Shown: positions 32,652-42,622, numbered from the stretch's first letter. The stretch: DNA of 64,000 nucleotides from Chitinophaga pollutisoli (GCF_038396755.1 NZ_CP149822.1:186001-250000); one strand, 5' to 3'. Translations and numbers: made by a program. The notes: a model not told the origin generated them from the sequence alone.

Positions 32652-35600
32652 TTCAAAGCCCCCTCCGTGATCCCCCCATAGTTCTTAACCAGAAAATCGA
32701 TGCGGTTCCAGCCTTCCGTCAAAGTCACCCGACGTACTTTCCATATTTCCCAATTTCGAGCATCCATTGGAGGCGTATTGTCATTGATATGCTGATTATT
32801 GATAATTACCTGGTATTCATCATCCCCACAAGCTCCAATAAAGTATTCCTTAGTTTCCGGTACCTGGAAGTAGGCCGTCATCTTATAAAACACACCATCA
32901 GGTGCATTATATGGCCACACAGCACATTTATCATATCTGCCACCGATACCTGTCCAGAACGCGGACGTAAGATCCATTTCAGGTGTACTGGACGCCCCAT
33001 TATACAACTTTGTTTGCTTTGCAAAACGTCCCGGAATATACCCATGCTCCACCTTTGTCCTGTCATAAAATCCAACGTCCGGATTCAGCTTTGCCGGCTC
33101 CAGGCATTTCAGGCCGTCTGCACTTAACCGCCAACCTTCCGGACAGGCTTCGTTCTTACATGATGCAGGGCGGCCCCACGCTTCCTCATACAATATGCCC
33201 TTTGTATCAAGTACCTGCAATGAAGTCAGGTCTGTTTTGGTCGGAAGGTTGAGGCGCAGGTTGTCATAAGGTTTGGTAAGACAAACAATTGTTCCGGCAG
33301 AAGCCGCCAATTGGTTCCGATATCCGGAACGTGTCACTTTGAGGCGCCCTTTACCTATTTTCTTTACCAACAAACCCTGCGCATCAATAAGCCGAATCTT
33401 ATTTGTAGTCCATGATGGCGCCGGGGTGTTCACAACCCAATAACGGCGGTTGAGCATATCGAGATTAATAAGTTCGTCGCCAGGGGTAAGATAATTATTC
33501 CAGGGCCATAACACGATGCCGTTATCATCAGTCTGCAGATTCTCCAATAGCAGGTTCGCGCTTTTATAAGCATGCCCCATCCGCGCATACATCCAATAGG
33601 CAGGCATCGATAGCGAATAAACGGGATCCCCGAATTCGTTGGTAGTAGAAGTCACCACGGGCAGCCCGGTTTTACTGTCGAATAACAGATTATCTGCCGA
33701 CACGATAGATCCATCCTGTTTTTTTACCACTTTATTCAATATTCCTGTATACTGGATCGTTTTCAATACAGCGGCCGACCGGAACAGCCTATATTCGAAG
33801 TTCGCAGTATTGGGAAAGTGCGGCAGCGGTAACACCCAAGTCAGTACAGGAATCAGATCGATTCCCACATTGAGGGAAATACCCAGGTTGGATGTTTCTC
33901 CTTCCCGCAAGTCCACGAACATATCCATTTCTCTGCCCAAAATCTGGTCTTTGGTAATATTACCGTTTTCGTCTACGACATCCACTTTATTCACCAACCG
34001 TTGGTGGCCGCCTCTTTCCTCCGAATGATAGAAATATTCCGACGAGGAAATTTCCTTTCCAGCCTGGTTGAATACCCTTTCCGCCTTGACCTGGCCATGC
34101 ATATTATTCAATCTCACGAGATATCCCTGCGACATGGTAAGTTCATAGATCAACCTAGCGCCAAAAAAGGACGAAAGACCAGATGGGCTCTTTTCATGTT
34201 TATCCAGGTTTGTGGCAGCTACTTCCGTTGGAAAATCTTTGGCAGTGTAAAATTCATGCTGGAGATATCCTGTCTGGCTGGTTTTTCCTGCATCGTCCCT
34301 CGACGAGCGCTGCTCCACCCTCACTTCACTATAACCGACACCTGGCGACGGAAATACGCTTTCTCCAAAAGGTTCTTCCAGGTAAAACTCGTTATTAAGC
34401 GCGCTCCTGTTCACCTGGGTGTAAGGATCCGGCTGCCTCCAGGGGTTTTCATCCCCACCCAGCCCCGGTTCATAACTGGCCACACCGGAACTGATTAATT
34501 GTCCGTCGCTTGCAGTAGTCGTATAACTATACTGCTGGATGGAAACTTCCTCTGGATCATCATCCCAGGTTTCCCGCATCAAAAGGTTTTTTACGCGCGA
34601 ACCTCCGCCGGTTTTATCAAAGCAGGAGAGCTTTACAAAACTTTTCTTGAGATTTACTTTCGACGCGAAACCCTTCCTGAGACCTCTTTCATTAAAATCC
34701 GCCTTCAGCTCCTTAAAATTACCGATGGCATCGCTCAATGCCTTCAATGCTGCACTCACTGATTGATCATCGGGAATCTTATTCTTAAAACCGGGATAAG
34801 CATATCTGGGATAATCCAATCGCATTCTTTGCCAGGCCGCCATTGTAAAAGGATTAATGAACTTTCCGTCTACCGTGGATCCTGCCAGTTCAACAATAAT
34901 ATTGGACCCGTTCACTGTGGCAGACGTCACCTCGGCATAGCATGGCACCCAGTCGTATCGCGCCCTATCAGCCGTATCCGCAGACGGCACATCCGAGACG
35001 TTTACATAAATCTTACCATACAAATACTTACTCCCACTGAGATACCTTTCTTTGAATTCCTCCAGGTTATTTGCTTTGAATGCATTGTTAATACTGAACT
35101 TCCGCATTTGCATTATGTCAGTAGTTACCGCATTACTCTGCGTCAACATCACTGGCCAGTCCTTCATCTGCATCGCCTGCCGGTGCTGGACATAACTGTA
35201 GGTATCATTTTCATAGTTTACTTCAATTGATCCCCCTGTTGGCAGGTCGATCTTACGCAATGCCCACATGCCCGGAATTGTTGAAAGGGCATCCGAATAC
35301 GGATACTCATCATTGAGCATTCCACCCGGACTTCCGTCCTTCCTTTTAAAAGAACCCCATCTGTCCGTTGATAAAGTATTATAATTCCCGGGAATAGAAT
35401 CCAGGGAAGTCCCCGGAACAGTTGCTTTCGTATTGTAATGAAATTTGTAGTAATGGTAGCTTCCGCGGGAAGAGTTCCCATAAGTGAAGTGTACTTTATC
35501 AAGAGTCAACTTCCCTTTCTCCACTGCATCTGAGGAGTTGGGAACACCTTGGCAAAGCTTGTAATTGTATTTGAAATGCGCGGTCTTGATTGGGTTAATC

Positions 35601-36448
35601 GTGTCGGTTTTACTATACAACCTGATTTCCCTGAGGCATCTCTGCCTTATGGTGCTGTCTACCCCGCCATGTAACCCTTTCACACCATAGGCGTCGCGGC
35701 GCTCATCTGTAATAAAGTATGCGATATGGGTCTTCGTTTCGATAGAATGCAAATAATAAAGCTCTTTCTCGCCATAAACTATATTGCCTTTATCATCGTC
35801 CGGGTCGGCAAGATTCCCTCTGTTCAAGGTGGCTTTATCTTTCGTGAAAGGAGTCCGCCATTTAAAAGTACTGTCGGTCCGGGAATAATTGAATTTCACA
35901 GCGGAACCGGGATCATCGTCCGAAATCCCATCACCGGTCAGATCCACATAATCAGCAGACAAAACCGCAGTCAGCAGATGCGCGGCGGCATAGGCTGGTT
36001 GATGCTGCTCCATATAGTATTCGTCGGTCCCAGCATGCTTATGTACAATCTGTCCACCTGATACGGTATAACCCACCTCGTTATTGGTGCGATTGTTAAA
36101 ACCTGGTACTAAAGATTGAGCGACAGCAAATGTCACTTCTTTTTGACTGAAATTGTAGACGGGTAGTCCATACACCATTCTTCTGCCATCTTGTCCCACC
36201 ATCGAAATCTCGGAAATATGATGATTCTTTCTGTTCGTTGTATGGCGAGATTCTTGACTATAATTTGGCTTATGGCAGGAAGGAACGGAGAAATTCCCAA
36301 ACCTGTTGGGAGAATATATCCTGATCTTCTTATCCAATCCACCAGCTGTTGCTTCGGCGGTGGTCAGATAGTGAATCGCTGTATTTCTGACCTGCCTCCC
36401 GGATTTCTTATATTTTCGGGGTTGGTGGGTTCCGCTGGCCGACTTCAA
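32639..36448 (-). CDS. SpvB/Rhs-like giant protein, middle segment (between two frameshifts)
   Basis: 1269 codons, TTG at its apparent start overlapping the TGA of the upstream frame; the natural protein is continuous (KKTLNGG then LKSASGTHQPRKYKK if one G is added at 36449-36453). The segment has many beta strands of the insecticidal-TcB/SpvB kind (YTVSGGQIVHKHAG, YVDLTGDGISDDD, a calcium-like DxTGDGxxDD site, and SVEVNYEND-type strands), an internal hydrophobic-rich stretch, and near its end a PA14-type carbohydrate-binding domain (YFIGACGDDEYQVIINNQ, GWNRIDFLVKNYGG). It ends artificially at KCMM by the second frameshift. Confidence 0.75.
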   Translation of the reverse strand: MKSASGTHQPRKYKKSGRQVRNTAIHYLTTAEATAGGLDKKIRIYSPNRFGNFSVPSCHKPNYSQESRHTTNRKNHHISEISMVGQDGRRMVYGLPVYNFSQKEVTFAVAQSLVPGFNNRTNNEVGYTVSGGQIVHKHAGTDEYYMEQHQPAYAAAHLLTAVLSADYVDLTGDGISDDDPGSAVKFNYSRTDSTFKWRTPFTKDKATLNRGNLADPDDDKGNIVYGEKELYYLHSIETKTHIAYFITDERRDAYGVKGLHGGVDSTIRQRCLREIRLYSKTDTINPIKTAHFKYNYKLCQGVPNSSDAVEKGKLTLDKVHFTYGNSSRGSYHYYKFHYNTKATVPGTSLDSIPGNYNTLSTDRWGSFKRKDGSPGGMLNDEYPYSDALSTIPGMWALRKIDLPTGGSIEVNYENDTYSYVQHRQAMQMKDWPVMLTQSNAVTTDIMQMRKFSINNAFKANNLEEFKERYLSGSKYLYGKIYVNVSDVPSADTADRARYDWVPCYAEVTSATVNGSNIIVELAGSTVDGKFINPFTMAAWQRMRLDYPRYAYPGFKNKIPDDQSVSAALKALSDAIGNFKELKADFNERGLRKGFASKVNLKKSFVKLSCFDKTGGGSRVKNLLMRETWDDDPEEVSIQQYSYTTTASDGQLISSGVASYEPGLGGDENPWRQPDPYTQVNRSALNNEFYLEEPFGESVFPSPGVGYSEVRVEQRSSRDDAGKTSQTGYLQHEFYTAKDFPTEVAATNLDKHEKSPSGLSSFFGARLIYELTMSQGYLVRLNNMHGQVKAERVFNQAGKEISSSEYFYHSEERGGHQRLVNKVDVVDENGNITKDQILGREMDMFVDLREGETSNLGISLNVGIDLIPVLTWVLPLPHFPNTANFEYRLFRSAAVLKTIQYTGILNKVVKKQDGSIVSADNLLFDSKTGLPVVTSTTNEFGDPVYSLSMPAYWMYARMGHAYKSANLLLENLQTDDNGIVLWPWNNYLTPGDELINLDMLNRRYWVVNTPAPSWTTNKIRLIDAQGLLVKKIGKGRLKVTRSGYRNQLAASAGTIVCLTKPYDNLRLNLPTKTDLTSLQVLDTKGILYEEAWGRPASCKNEACPEGWRLSADGLKCLEPAKLNPDVGFYDRTKVEHGYIPGRFAKQTKLYNGASSTPEMDLTSAFWTGIGGRYDKCAVWPYNAPDGVFYKMTAYFQVPETKEYFIGACGDDEYQVIINNQHINDNTPPMDARNWEIWKVRRVTLTEGWNRIDFLVKNYGGITEGALKCMM

Positions 36449-37950
36449 CCCCCGTTGAGCGTTTTCTTGCTAATCGGTATGCTGACGGCATCCTCGTTCA
36501 CGATGCTGGTTGAAAATAGCGGATCTTCCGAAGTCGCCTCTCCCATTACTTTGAAATATGCATGTTCCTCGTCCCGCTTTGCCGAATCAGGATCAGGATA
36601 ATCACCATACTCTAGAAAATTATTATCCTTTGTCCATTTCGTGGTTATATCCTTTATGTCCTGGTCATAAAATGAGGTACCTCCATGGAAATATGCCCCT
36701 GCACCATAATCCGTACCGAAAGTGGAGTTATCAGATACATCGACCTTTTGATTATTAAAGAAAACGCCGGTGCCGCCTCCCGACACCTTAAACTGTCCGC
36801 TGCCAGCCTGACTGGTAAAGGAGAAAATGTCCGGTGTAGCGATCGGCAGCCCGATATGTCGAATGTCCGGGATCATTATGTTATCTTTCTCCCGCATAAA
36901 ATCCATCAAAGCATTGGGGTTACTTCTTCCGTTATGAGCATGCAAAGATCCATAAGCATTATGCTGAACCAGGTTTTCCTTTACCTCCCTGACAGTCTTG
37001 TATCCGCTTGATCCTGCAGCAGTTTGGATGCCAAAAGCCATAAAACCCACATCTATTGAGAACGTATGGCTTTTGCTTTTGTAAGCAATTTCGCCATCAG
37101 GGTAAAATACCGGCGTATTAAAATTCCAGGTAGCCGATCCAATTTCTCGATTCATACCGCCATTATAGACCGCTTTATTGGAGAGTCCATAACTGGCACC
37201 CAATGTTAAAGACTTAATGCCTTCCCGGGTATTGTACCCTTGGGTTAAGCTGAGCGATGCTGAGCTGGTCAGATTTTTGGATGTTTGATTGTTAAGCGAA
37301 AGAGATGCTCCTCTTGTAGTACTCACTCCTCCTGAAGTATTAGAATTGGCGCCATAATTCAACCCTGCCGTTAATCCACTTGCATTTCTGCCAGTCAGCG
37401 ACACACCTGCATTTCCGCCATATCCAGCTTCAGCACCGTATCCCGTGTAATTATCATAAAAGATTCCAGCAGTCAACGAGCCGCCTACTTTCAATACCTC
37501 ATTTCCTATTGCTTCCACACGGCCCATAACACGCCCACCAATGGTCACCTTTGGCTTCATATGGTGCCTTGAAACAACTCTATCCCCATCGTGATCATCA
37601 GGTATACCGCGCAACTGCCGGTTAATGGCCCCAACATTAAGATTCCATCCCAAGCCGACCCATGATGCCTCATCTTCCATCCCTATGCCCTGGGCATATG
37701 TAAGATTCAGTGGATAGCCACCTACATCTATCAATGGTATGTTATACTTGAAATCTCCCGTAAACAAATCCACCATATCACTCATGCCCGCGGGCTGGAA
37801 TTGTGTCATTTCAGGTTGCGCAGGACCGCTGGTAAGTGCCAGGCCTTTTAACGGAATCAATGTTTCTAACGTCATCAGGCCGAGAAAAAAATAGCGATTG
37901 CCCTCTTCGATGCATTTCGTCTGATCATATCCTGGAATAAATTGAGTCAA
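36445..37950 (-). CDS. SpvB/Rhs-like giant protein, N-terminal segment
   Basis: 501 codons. The N-terminus carries a hydrophobic stretch (YFFLGLMTLETLIPLKGLAL) that may serve for export, then the family's opening motif (GMSDMVDLFTGDFKYNIPL, IDVGGYPLNLTYAQGIG, SWVGLGWNLNVGAINRQL), followed by a Gly/Ser/Asn-rich beta-repeat region (LTAGLNYGANSNTSGGVST, SLSLNNQTSKNLTSSAS). It stops at KKTLNGG because a G5 run (plus-strand C5, 36449-36453) is one base short for reading into the next frame. The complete protein would be about 2480 residues. Paired with an Rhs toxin gene it recalls TcB/TcC shells, a functional analogy only. It overlaps the upstream lipoprotein gene by 26 nt. Confidence 0.75.
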   Translation of the reverse strand: MTQFIPGYDQTKCIEEGNRYFFLGLMTLETLIPLKGLALTSGPAQPEMTQFQPAGMSDMVDLFTGDFKYNIPLIDVGGYPLNLTYAQGIGMEDEASWVGLGWNLNVGAINRQLRGIPDDHDGDRVVSRHHMKPKVTIGGRVMGRVEAIGNEVLKVGGSLTAGIFYDNYTGYGAEAGYGGNAGVSLTGRNASGLTAGLNYGANSNTSGGVSTTRGASLSLNNQTSKNLTSSASLSLTQGYNTREGIKSLTLGASYGLSNKAVYNGGMNREIGSATWNFNTPVFYPDGEIAYKSKSHTFSIDVGFMAFGIQTAAGSSGYKTVREVKENLVQHNAYGSLHAHNGRSNPNALMDFMREKDNIMIPDIRHIGLPIATPDIFSFTSQAGSGQFKVSGGGTGVFFNNQKVDVSDNSTFGTDYGAGAYFHGGTSFYDQDIKDITTKWTKDNNFLEYGDYPDPDSAKRDEEHAYFKVMGEATSEDPLFSTSIVNEDAVSIPISKKTLNGG

Positions 37951-38416
37951 GTTGATGAATAGATATCATGTTAACAGGGAAATACAATTCCCGTTGGGAA
38001 AACAACCAGTCCTTAAAACGAAGCTGGATATCCCCATTCTTCAGTACTGATTGCCGATTGAATGTCAACATATATTCTGCTCCATTGGTCATGCCATTCG
38101 CAATGCGTATTGCCATGTACGGCGCCAGCGTGTCCATAGAAGTGATAACCTCAAACAATGAGTCTATACCGAAACTGAATCGGGGCTCATTAATAATCTG
38201 TTGCGGAAGCCCACTTTCATGTTCAACCCTTAACACGAGGCTCCAATCTGTAGTATCGCGGGGATTTGAAGGCAGATAATTCAGCCGCATCCTCCAACCG
38301 GAAGCTTCTTTTTCATCTAACAAAGACAATTCCTTCATTTTCTCCGCCGACTGACGATTTGCGCTACACGAGAGGAATAGTAAGGCAGCACAGGTATATA
38401 TCAATATCACACGCAT
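37925..38416 (-). CDS. Putative lipoprotein of the rhs operon
   Basis: 163 aa with a type II signal peptide: hydrophobic core then LFLSC, so lipidation at the Cys near residue 17 is likely. The mature part is beta-rich (WRMRLNYLPS, WSLVLRVEHESG, GDIQLRFKDWLF) and I do not recognise a family. Tight spacing (3 nt from the upstream gene, 26-nt overlap with the downstream giant gene) puts it in the operon. A surface or periplasmic accessory to export of the giant proteins is the natural guess. Confidence 0.68.
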   Translation of the reverse strand: MRVILIYTCAALLFLSCSANRQSAEKMKELSLLDEKEASGWRMRLNYLPSNPRDTTDWSLVLRVEHESGLPQQIINEPRFSFGIDSLFEVITSMDTLAPYMAIRIANGMTNGAEYMLTFNRQSVLKNGDIQLRFKDWLFSQRELYFPVNMISIHQLDSIYSRI

Positions 38417-38419
38417 GGT

Positions 38420-39514
38420 CTATTCTTTTTCTGATTTATTAAGAAAACGGAGTTGTTTTGTCTCACCGCTGGGCAACCGCACCAATAGCAGGTAATAATG
38501 TCCATCAGTCATCCCCTTGACTGATCTCAGATCGATCTCGATATGATTGTGGCCGGTCGCAAGTTTTAGCTTCGGTAGTTTTCTGATCTTTTCATTTGGC
38601 ATGCTGATGCTAGTAATTTTGTAATCCAACGTGGCGGCATTATGATAATTATCCACCGCAAACAGAATTCTTCCATCTGCGATATAAAAATTCCCTTTCG
38701 CCAGGTCATCAATACTCCTATAACTGTCCACCGGCTTCTGCGCCACACTATCCTCACACTTCACCGTAAAATCCCATATCTCGCTCCGCGCCAGTACCGT
38801 CTCCCCTTTCACGGCCGTCACCTGCCAGGCGTAGCGCCTCCCTTCCGTCAGTTCGCGGCTCAGGGGCGGATAGAGGAGCATCGGGGATGGGATGCCGCTC
38901 TGGCGGATCACCGGCATGTTGAAATGCAGTGCCTCGGCGCGGGGTTGCCCCTCTTTCAGCTCTACCAGCAACAGCCGGTAGGTCATGCCGGGCATAGCGG
39001 GTAGTAAGGGCTGCCAAAGCAAAGTGGGGCGTTTGTCACAGATGCGGTCGCCATCGTAGGGCTCTGTCAGCTCAAGCGGACTGAAAGGCGTGAGCATATG
39101 GTTAAAGCATTGCTCCGCAAGCACGGCGCCCGCGTGACTGCCGGCTACTTCCAGGAGGGTGAAGCAATATTCATATTCGCCTTCCGGGAATTGGTGCGAC
39201 TGCTTCACAACGGTCGCCTGCTGGCTGTTCCCGAACTTCCACGATGCACGGTATGCGGCGGACTGCGGGATCATGTTTGTACCGGGAGGCAATTCGAAGG
39301 CCGGCGTCGCCGCTTCCGCGATCAGGCCGCCCCCGGCGGACGTGATCCTGATTTGCAGGATGCACGGCACTTTTTGACCGGCGTTCGTCAATCTCGCTCC
39401 CATCAGGGTTTCCAGCGTCCGGCCCTGCACTTCCGGCAGGAAGGTCACCGCTATCTGCCCGAGTACCATAGCCGGGGCGCACATGATCAGCAAGACCGTC
39501 AGAATTTTTTTCAT
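38420..39514 (-). CDS. Secreted beta-sandwich protein of the rhs operon
   Basis: 364 aa with a signal peptide (MKKILTVLLIMCAPAMVLG). The middle region (~145-245) reads like a fibronectin type III-type module used for surface proteins (LLWQPLLPAMPGMTYRLLLV, RRYAWQVTAVKGETVLARSE, WDFTV). The N-terminal part has a second beta domain, and the C-terminal ~100 residues another (DYKITSISMP, HYYLLLVRLPSGETKQLRF). No catalytic motif. It lies 2 nt from the outer-membrane-type gene upstream and 3 nt from the lipoprotein gene downstream. Probably an extracytoplasmic component of the same export or display machinery; unassigned family. Confidence 0.68.
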   Translation of the reverse strand: MKKILTVLLIMCAPAMVLGQIAVTFLPEVQGRTLETLMGARLTNAGQKVPCILQIRITSAGGGLIAEAATPAFELPPGTNMIPQSAAYRASWKFGNSQQATVVKQSHQFPEGEYEYCFTLLEVAGSHAGAVLAEQCFNHMLTPFSPLELTEPYDGDRICDKRPTLLWQPLLPAMPGMTYRLLLVELKEGQPRAEALHFNMPVIRQSGIPSPMLLYPPLSRELTEGRRYAWQVTAVKGETVLARSEIWDFTVKCEDSVAQKPVDSYRSIDDLAKGNFYIADGRILFAVDNYHNAATLDYKITSISMPNEKIRKLPKLKLATGHNHIEIDLRSVKGMTDGHYYLLLVRLPSGETKQLRFLNKSEKE

Positions 39515-39516
39515 AT

Positions 39517-42444
39517 CTATTGATTCAACATGTAGAAAATGGATAATTCACTGCGGAAGTTCCCATAGAGGTAGTTCTGCGGTGTGTTCACCAGGTCTTT
39601 CCGCGCATCCACGCTCAGGTTCACCTGGCAGCGCCCCAGCACACTGGCGCTCACCTGCTGGCGGATGCCTGCCTGGCGCACCACCCCTTTGTTATCGAGG
39701 AAAGTGAGGCTGCTACTGCATTGCAGGAACTTCGCGAGGCGATATTGATAGCCCGCGTCGGCCGTAAGCAGATTAGCGTACACTGCCGCATCCTTGATAT
39801 CGCGGTTATAGAAAACATTGGCCGTAACCAACTTCTCTCCCACCGGGATCGAATGGCTTACAAAAGCAGTAAGGAACAAACTTTTTACAGGATCCCCCGC
39901 AGTCAGGTAATGCATCTGCTGCAAACCGAGCGACGACTGGTTGATGAACCGTAGCCCTCCCATCCTGCCGTTCCATTGCGAGCTAAAGCTTGCTTTCCGG
40001 TTGAGGTATTGTTCCTGCCGGCCGTAGTCGCCATCGGCGAACATGCTGCTCTGGTGCAAGCGCCCGGATAATGTAACCTGCCGCGAAACGCGCAGGCGCC
40101 CGTCCAGCGCAAGCGTGCGGTTCTTCCACTGGCTGCCGGCCAGCGACGACCGGCTGGTATTCCGGAAATCCGTACGCACCTGCACGCTGGCCTTGTTCTT
40201 CATCCACGAACGTCTGACCTGCAGGCCGTATGCCGTGGAACCACGCCGGGAATAAGGGTTACCCGGGTTGTTATAACCCATGCCGGAATAATTGAAGTAA
40301 ACCGACTGGGTAAGACCGTATTCCGGCAGCGCGGAATTGTATTCCAGACTGGTGGATAACGTAGTGGCGAAATCGTTGAAGAAATGCGCGATCGCCGCTT
40401 TGGATTGTGCGGCATGATCGCCGACTGTACCGCCACCACCCGTACTGGTATTCGATTTGGACAATTCGAAGTCCACATCTCCCCAGTCGCCGAGCGACAA
40501 TCGGTTAGACAATGCGCCCACGAATACATTCTGCATCAGCGCGCGCGCGTTGGGCATTCGCTTATCATTGCGGGTGCTGGCATTAATCATGGAAACGTGA
40601 TGATGGGGCTTATCCAGGTCGCCTTTCCCCATCCGGAGGAACTGGATGCTTTGGGAGGGCGCCTGCTGCATATCGTCGAGACCAATATCATACGGCAGCG
40701 CCTGGCGGGTTTTACCGGCCCCAATCATCAGGAGTTTATTTTTATTCATCAGGCTACCTGCCGCCCCGGTCATGAACAGATCGGACACGGTGCCTTTACT
40801 GGCATTGGCAGCAATGTTACCCGCGTTCAATTCCTTTAGTTTCATGAATAGCCGTTGCAGGCCAGACATGGGCAAGAGGTCAGGTGCCATTTCCGCGGCG
40901 GAAGCAGGGTCTTGCATGTATTTTTCCATGCGGGACTTCAGCTGATGCTGACTTTTGAGCATGGCGTCCCTGTCCAGCCCGCCGCCTAGTTCGCGTTGCA
41001 GGGCAATGAGTTTGGACAGATGGTGCTCCAGCGTGGAATCCTTGTACTGGTTCAGGTTTTGTTGTCCGGCGTTGGCGAAAAGCTGGTTCCGCAGTTGGAT
41101 GCTATCCAGATACATCAATTCCTCCGGCCGGATAAGCTTCGAGATGCTGTCGCTCTTTGTGTCGAGGGCTTTGAGGCGTTCGCCGGTAAACTGTTTCAGT
41201 TGCGCTTTAAAATCGATGTCGTCGAGGAAATATTTCTTTAGGTCGTAGTGCTTGCGGATGTGGGCGGAAACTTTCTGCAGGTATACCTCGCGATCGAATT
41301 TGAAGTTGCCCAGGTTTTCGCCGGACAGGGCGTGGCCGAAACGGCTGTGCCCGGAAACGTTGGCGTATTGCAGGTTAACGGGAATTGCTCCCAGGGAGAA
41401 GCGGTCCTGCACTTCCACATTGCTCCACCATCCGGATGCGTTCCCGGTGGTATCGCCGAAAGAAGTTTGAGCACCGGCTTTTTGTAGTTTATTTTCTGGT
41501 TTTCCGGGGAGTTTAAGTTGGCCGGCAGCGGGATGGTCTTTAAGCAGGGCGTAGAATCCACGGAGTTTGTCGTCGAGGAAGCGCTCCATGCGTGCGGAGT
41601 CTTTCAGGGCGCCGAATCCCGTTTTCAATTGATTGAATTTCGCAGGGGTGGATGTGGCCTGGATGTAGGACATGAACTGCTGGCGGACGGGCTCCTGCAA
41701 CCCATTGAAGCTCCCCTGCGGCAACTGGAAATTTTGCGAAGCGAGATTATTGACGACGCCAGGCACCAGTGCTTTACCGGTCTTCCGGATATCGGGCGCA
41801 AGCGCTTCGAAAATCGAGTCCTGGCGTAAACCATTGGCGAGTTGACGGGGTGCGGTGGCGCTGGGGAGTTTCGCTACACGTTGGAATTCCTGCGAAAGTA
41901 CATCTGGGAATGAATCCTGGCGTAAACCATTGGCAAGTTGCAGGGATTTTTTGACGCCGGGGGGGTGCGCTACATGTTGGGATTTCTGCGTAAGTACATC
42001 GGGCAGTGAATCCTGGTGTAAACCTTTGGCGAATTGCCAGGGTGTGGTGGCAGTGGGGAATTGCGAAAACTGCCGGACATTGGACGCAATCGAATCCCGC
42101 AAGACACTGGCAGCTTGCGTATCTGTCTTATCTGGCGCCTGCCTGGCGCCGAAATCATTTGTGGAATCTTTTAATACCCGGGAGTTGGAATGCCGGGAGT
42201 TCATCGCCGGATCCGCGATGGAATCACCAGTGGCTCCAGATAAATGGAAACGAGAATTAAATTGCAGTTGCCTGGCCTGGTGGTTCAATGAGTCCACAAG
42301 GGTTTGCCGGATATTTGCCGCAAGTCGATTATTTTTCACCATGGAATCCATGGTATAGGGTACGCGGTCAGGTATTGTTTGCGCGCGCGCAAAAGTAACC
42401 ACGCCGAGGCAGCAAATCGCTGCGAACAGTCGGTGTAAAGGCAT
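39517..42444 (-). CDS. Large exported, probably outer-membrane beta-barrel protein; first gene of the rhs operon
   Basis: 975 aa with signal peptide (MPLHRLFAAICCLGVVTFARA). Residues ~125-235 contain imperfect ~35-residue repeats (AKGLHQDSLPDVLTQ, LANGLRQDSFPDVLSQ, LANGLRQDSIFEALAP). The middle is helical. The last ~350 residues alternate aromatic/hydrophobic strands typical of an outer-membrane barrel (LSTSLEYNSALPEYGLTQS, VYFNYSGMGY, RSWMKNKASVQVRTDFRN, SVLGRCQVNLSVDARKD), ending FRSELSIFYMLNQ. I do not recognise the family. As first gene of the operon leading to two giant surface proteins it is a candidate transporter or surface anchor; this is inferred. Confidence 0.7.
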   Translation of the reverse strand: MPLHRLFAAICCLGVVTFARAQTIPDRVPYTMDSMVKNNRLAANIRQTLVDSLNHQARQLQFNSRFHLSGATGDSIADPAMNSRHSNSRVLKDSTNDFGARQAPDKTDTQAASVLRDSIASNVRQFSQFPTATTPWQFAKGLHQDSLPDVLTQKSQHVAHPPGVKKSLQLANGLRQDSFPDVLSQEFQRVAKLPSATAPRQLANGLRQDSIFEALAPDIRKTGKALVPGVVNNLASQNFQLPQGSFNGLQEPVRQQFMSYIQATSTPAKFNQLKTGFGALKDSARMERFLDDKLRGFYALLKDHPAAGQLKLPGKPENKLQKAGAQTSFGDTTGNASGWWSNVEVQDRFSLGAIPVNLQYANVSGHSRFGHALSGENLGNFKFDREVYLQKVSAHIRKHYDLKKYFLDDIDFKAQLKQFTGERLKALDTKSDSISKLIRPEELMYLDSIQLRNQLFANAGQQNLNQYKDSTLEHHLSKLIALQRELGGGLDRDAMLKSQHQLKSRMEKYMQDPASAAEMAPDLLPMSGLQRLFMKLKELNAGNIAANASKGTVSDLFMTGAAGSLMNKNKLLMIGAGKTRQALPYDIGLDDMQQAPSQSIQFLRMGKGDLDKPHHHVSMINASTRNDKRMPNARALMQNVFVGALSNRLSLGDWGDVDFELSKSNTSTGGGGTVGDHAAQSKAAIAHFFNDFATTLSTSLEYNSALPEYGLTQSVYFNYSGMGYNNPGNPYSRRGSTAYGLQVRRSWMKNKASVQVRTDFRNTSRSSLAGSQWKNRTLALDGRLRVSRQVTLSGRLHQSSMFADGDYGRQEQYLNRKASFSSQWNGRMGGLRFINQSSLGLQQMHYLTAGDPVKSLFLTAFVSHSIPVGEKLVTANVFYNRDIKDAAVYANLLTADAGYQYRLAKFLQCSSSLTFLDNKGVVRQAGIRQQVSASVLGRCQVNLSVDARKDLVNTPQNYLYGNFRSELSIFYMLNQ

Positions 42445-42592
42445 AAGGATCTTCCTTAATCGTCTAAATGGATGCGGGAATAACTGTCTAATGAAAATTC
42501 AATCTCACCGGGTCAACAAGGGCAGGGATTCCTCTATTTTAACTCTCTCTGAAGCATTCTCAATTTCATAGGTAAATGCATTCAGTTACAGC

Positions 42593-42622
42593 CAAAAATA
42601 CACGAAATAATTAATAATCAAA
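42593..42622 (-). promoter_or_regulatory. Candidate promoter of the ~22 kb rhs operon
   Basis: On the minus strand, TATTTTTG (plus 42593-42600) fits the Bacteroidota -7 consensus, and a TTTT/TTTG-like -33 element lies at 42619-42622 with an 18-nt spacer. It is ~150 nt before the first start codon, leaving a long 5' leader. The surrounding 42445-42706 holds no gene. Confidence 0.4.

Noticed and set aside
32639..36453. Programmed ribosomal frameshifting in the SpvB-like gene
   Set aside because: No slippery heptamer with stimulatory structure was recognised; a missing base in a five-base run is the simpler explanation.
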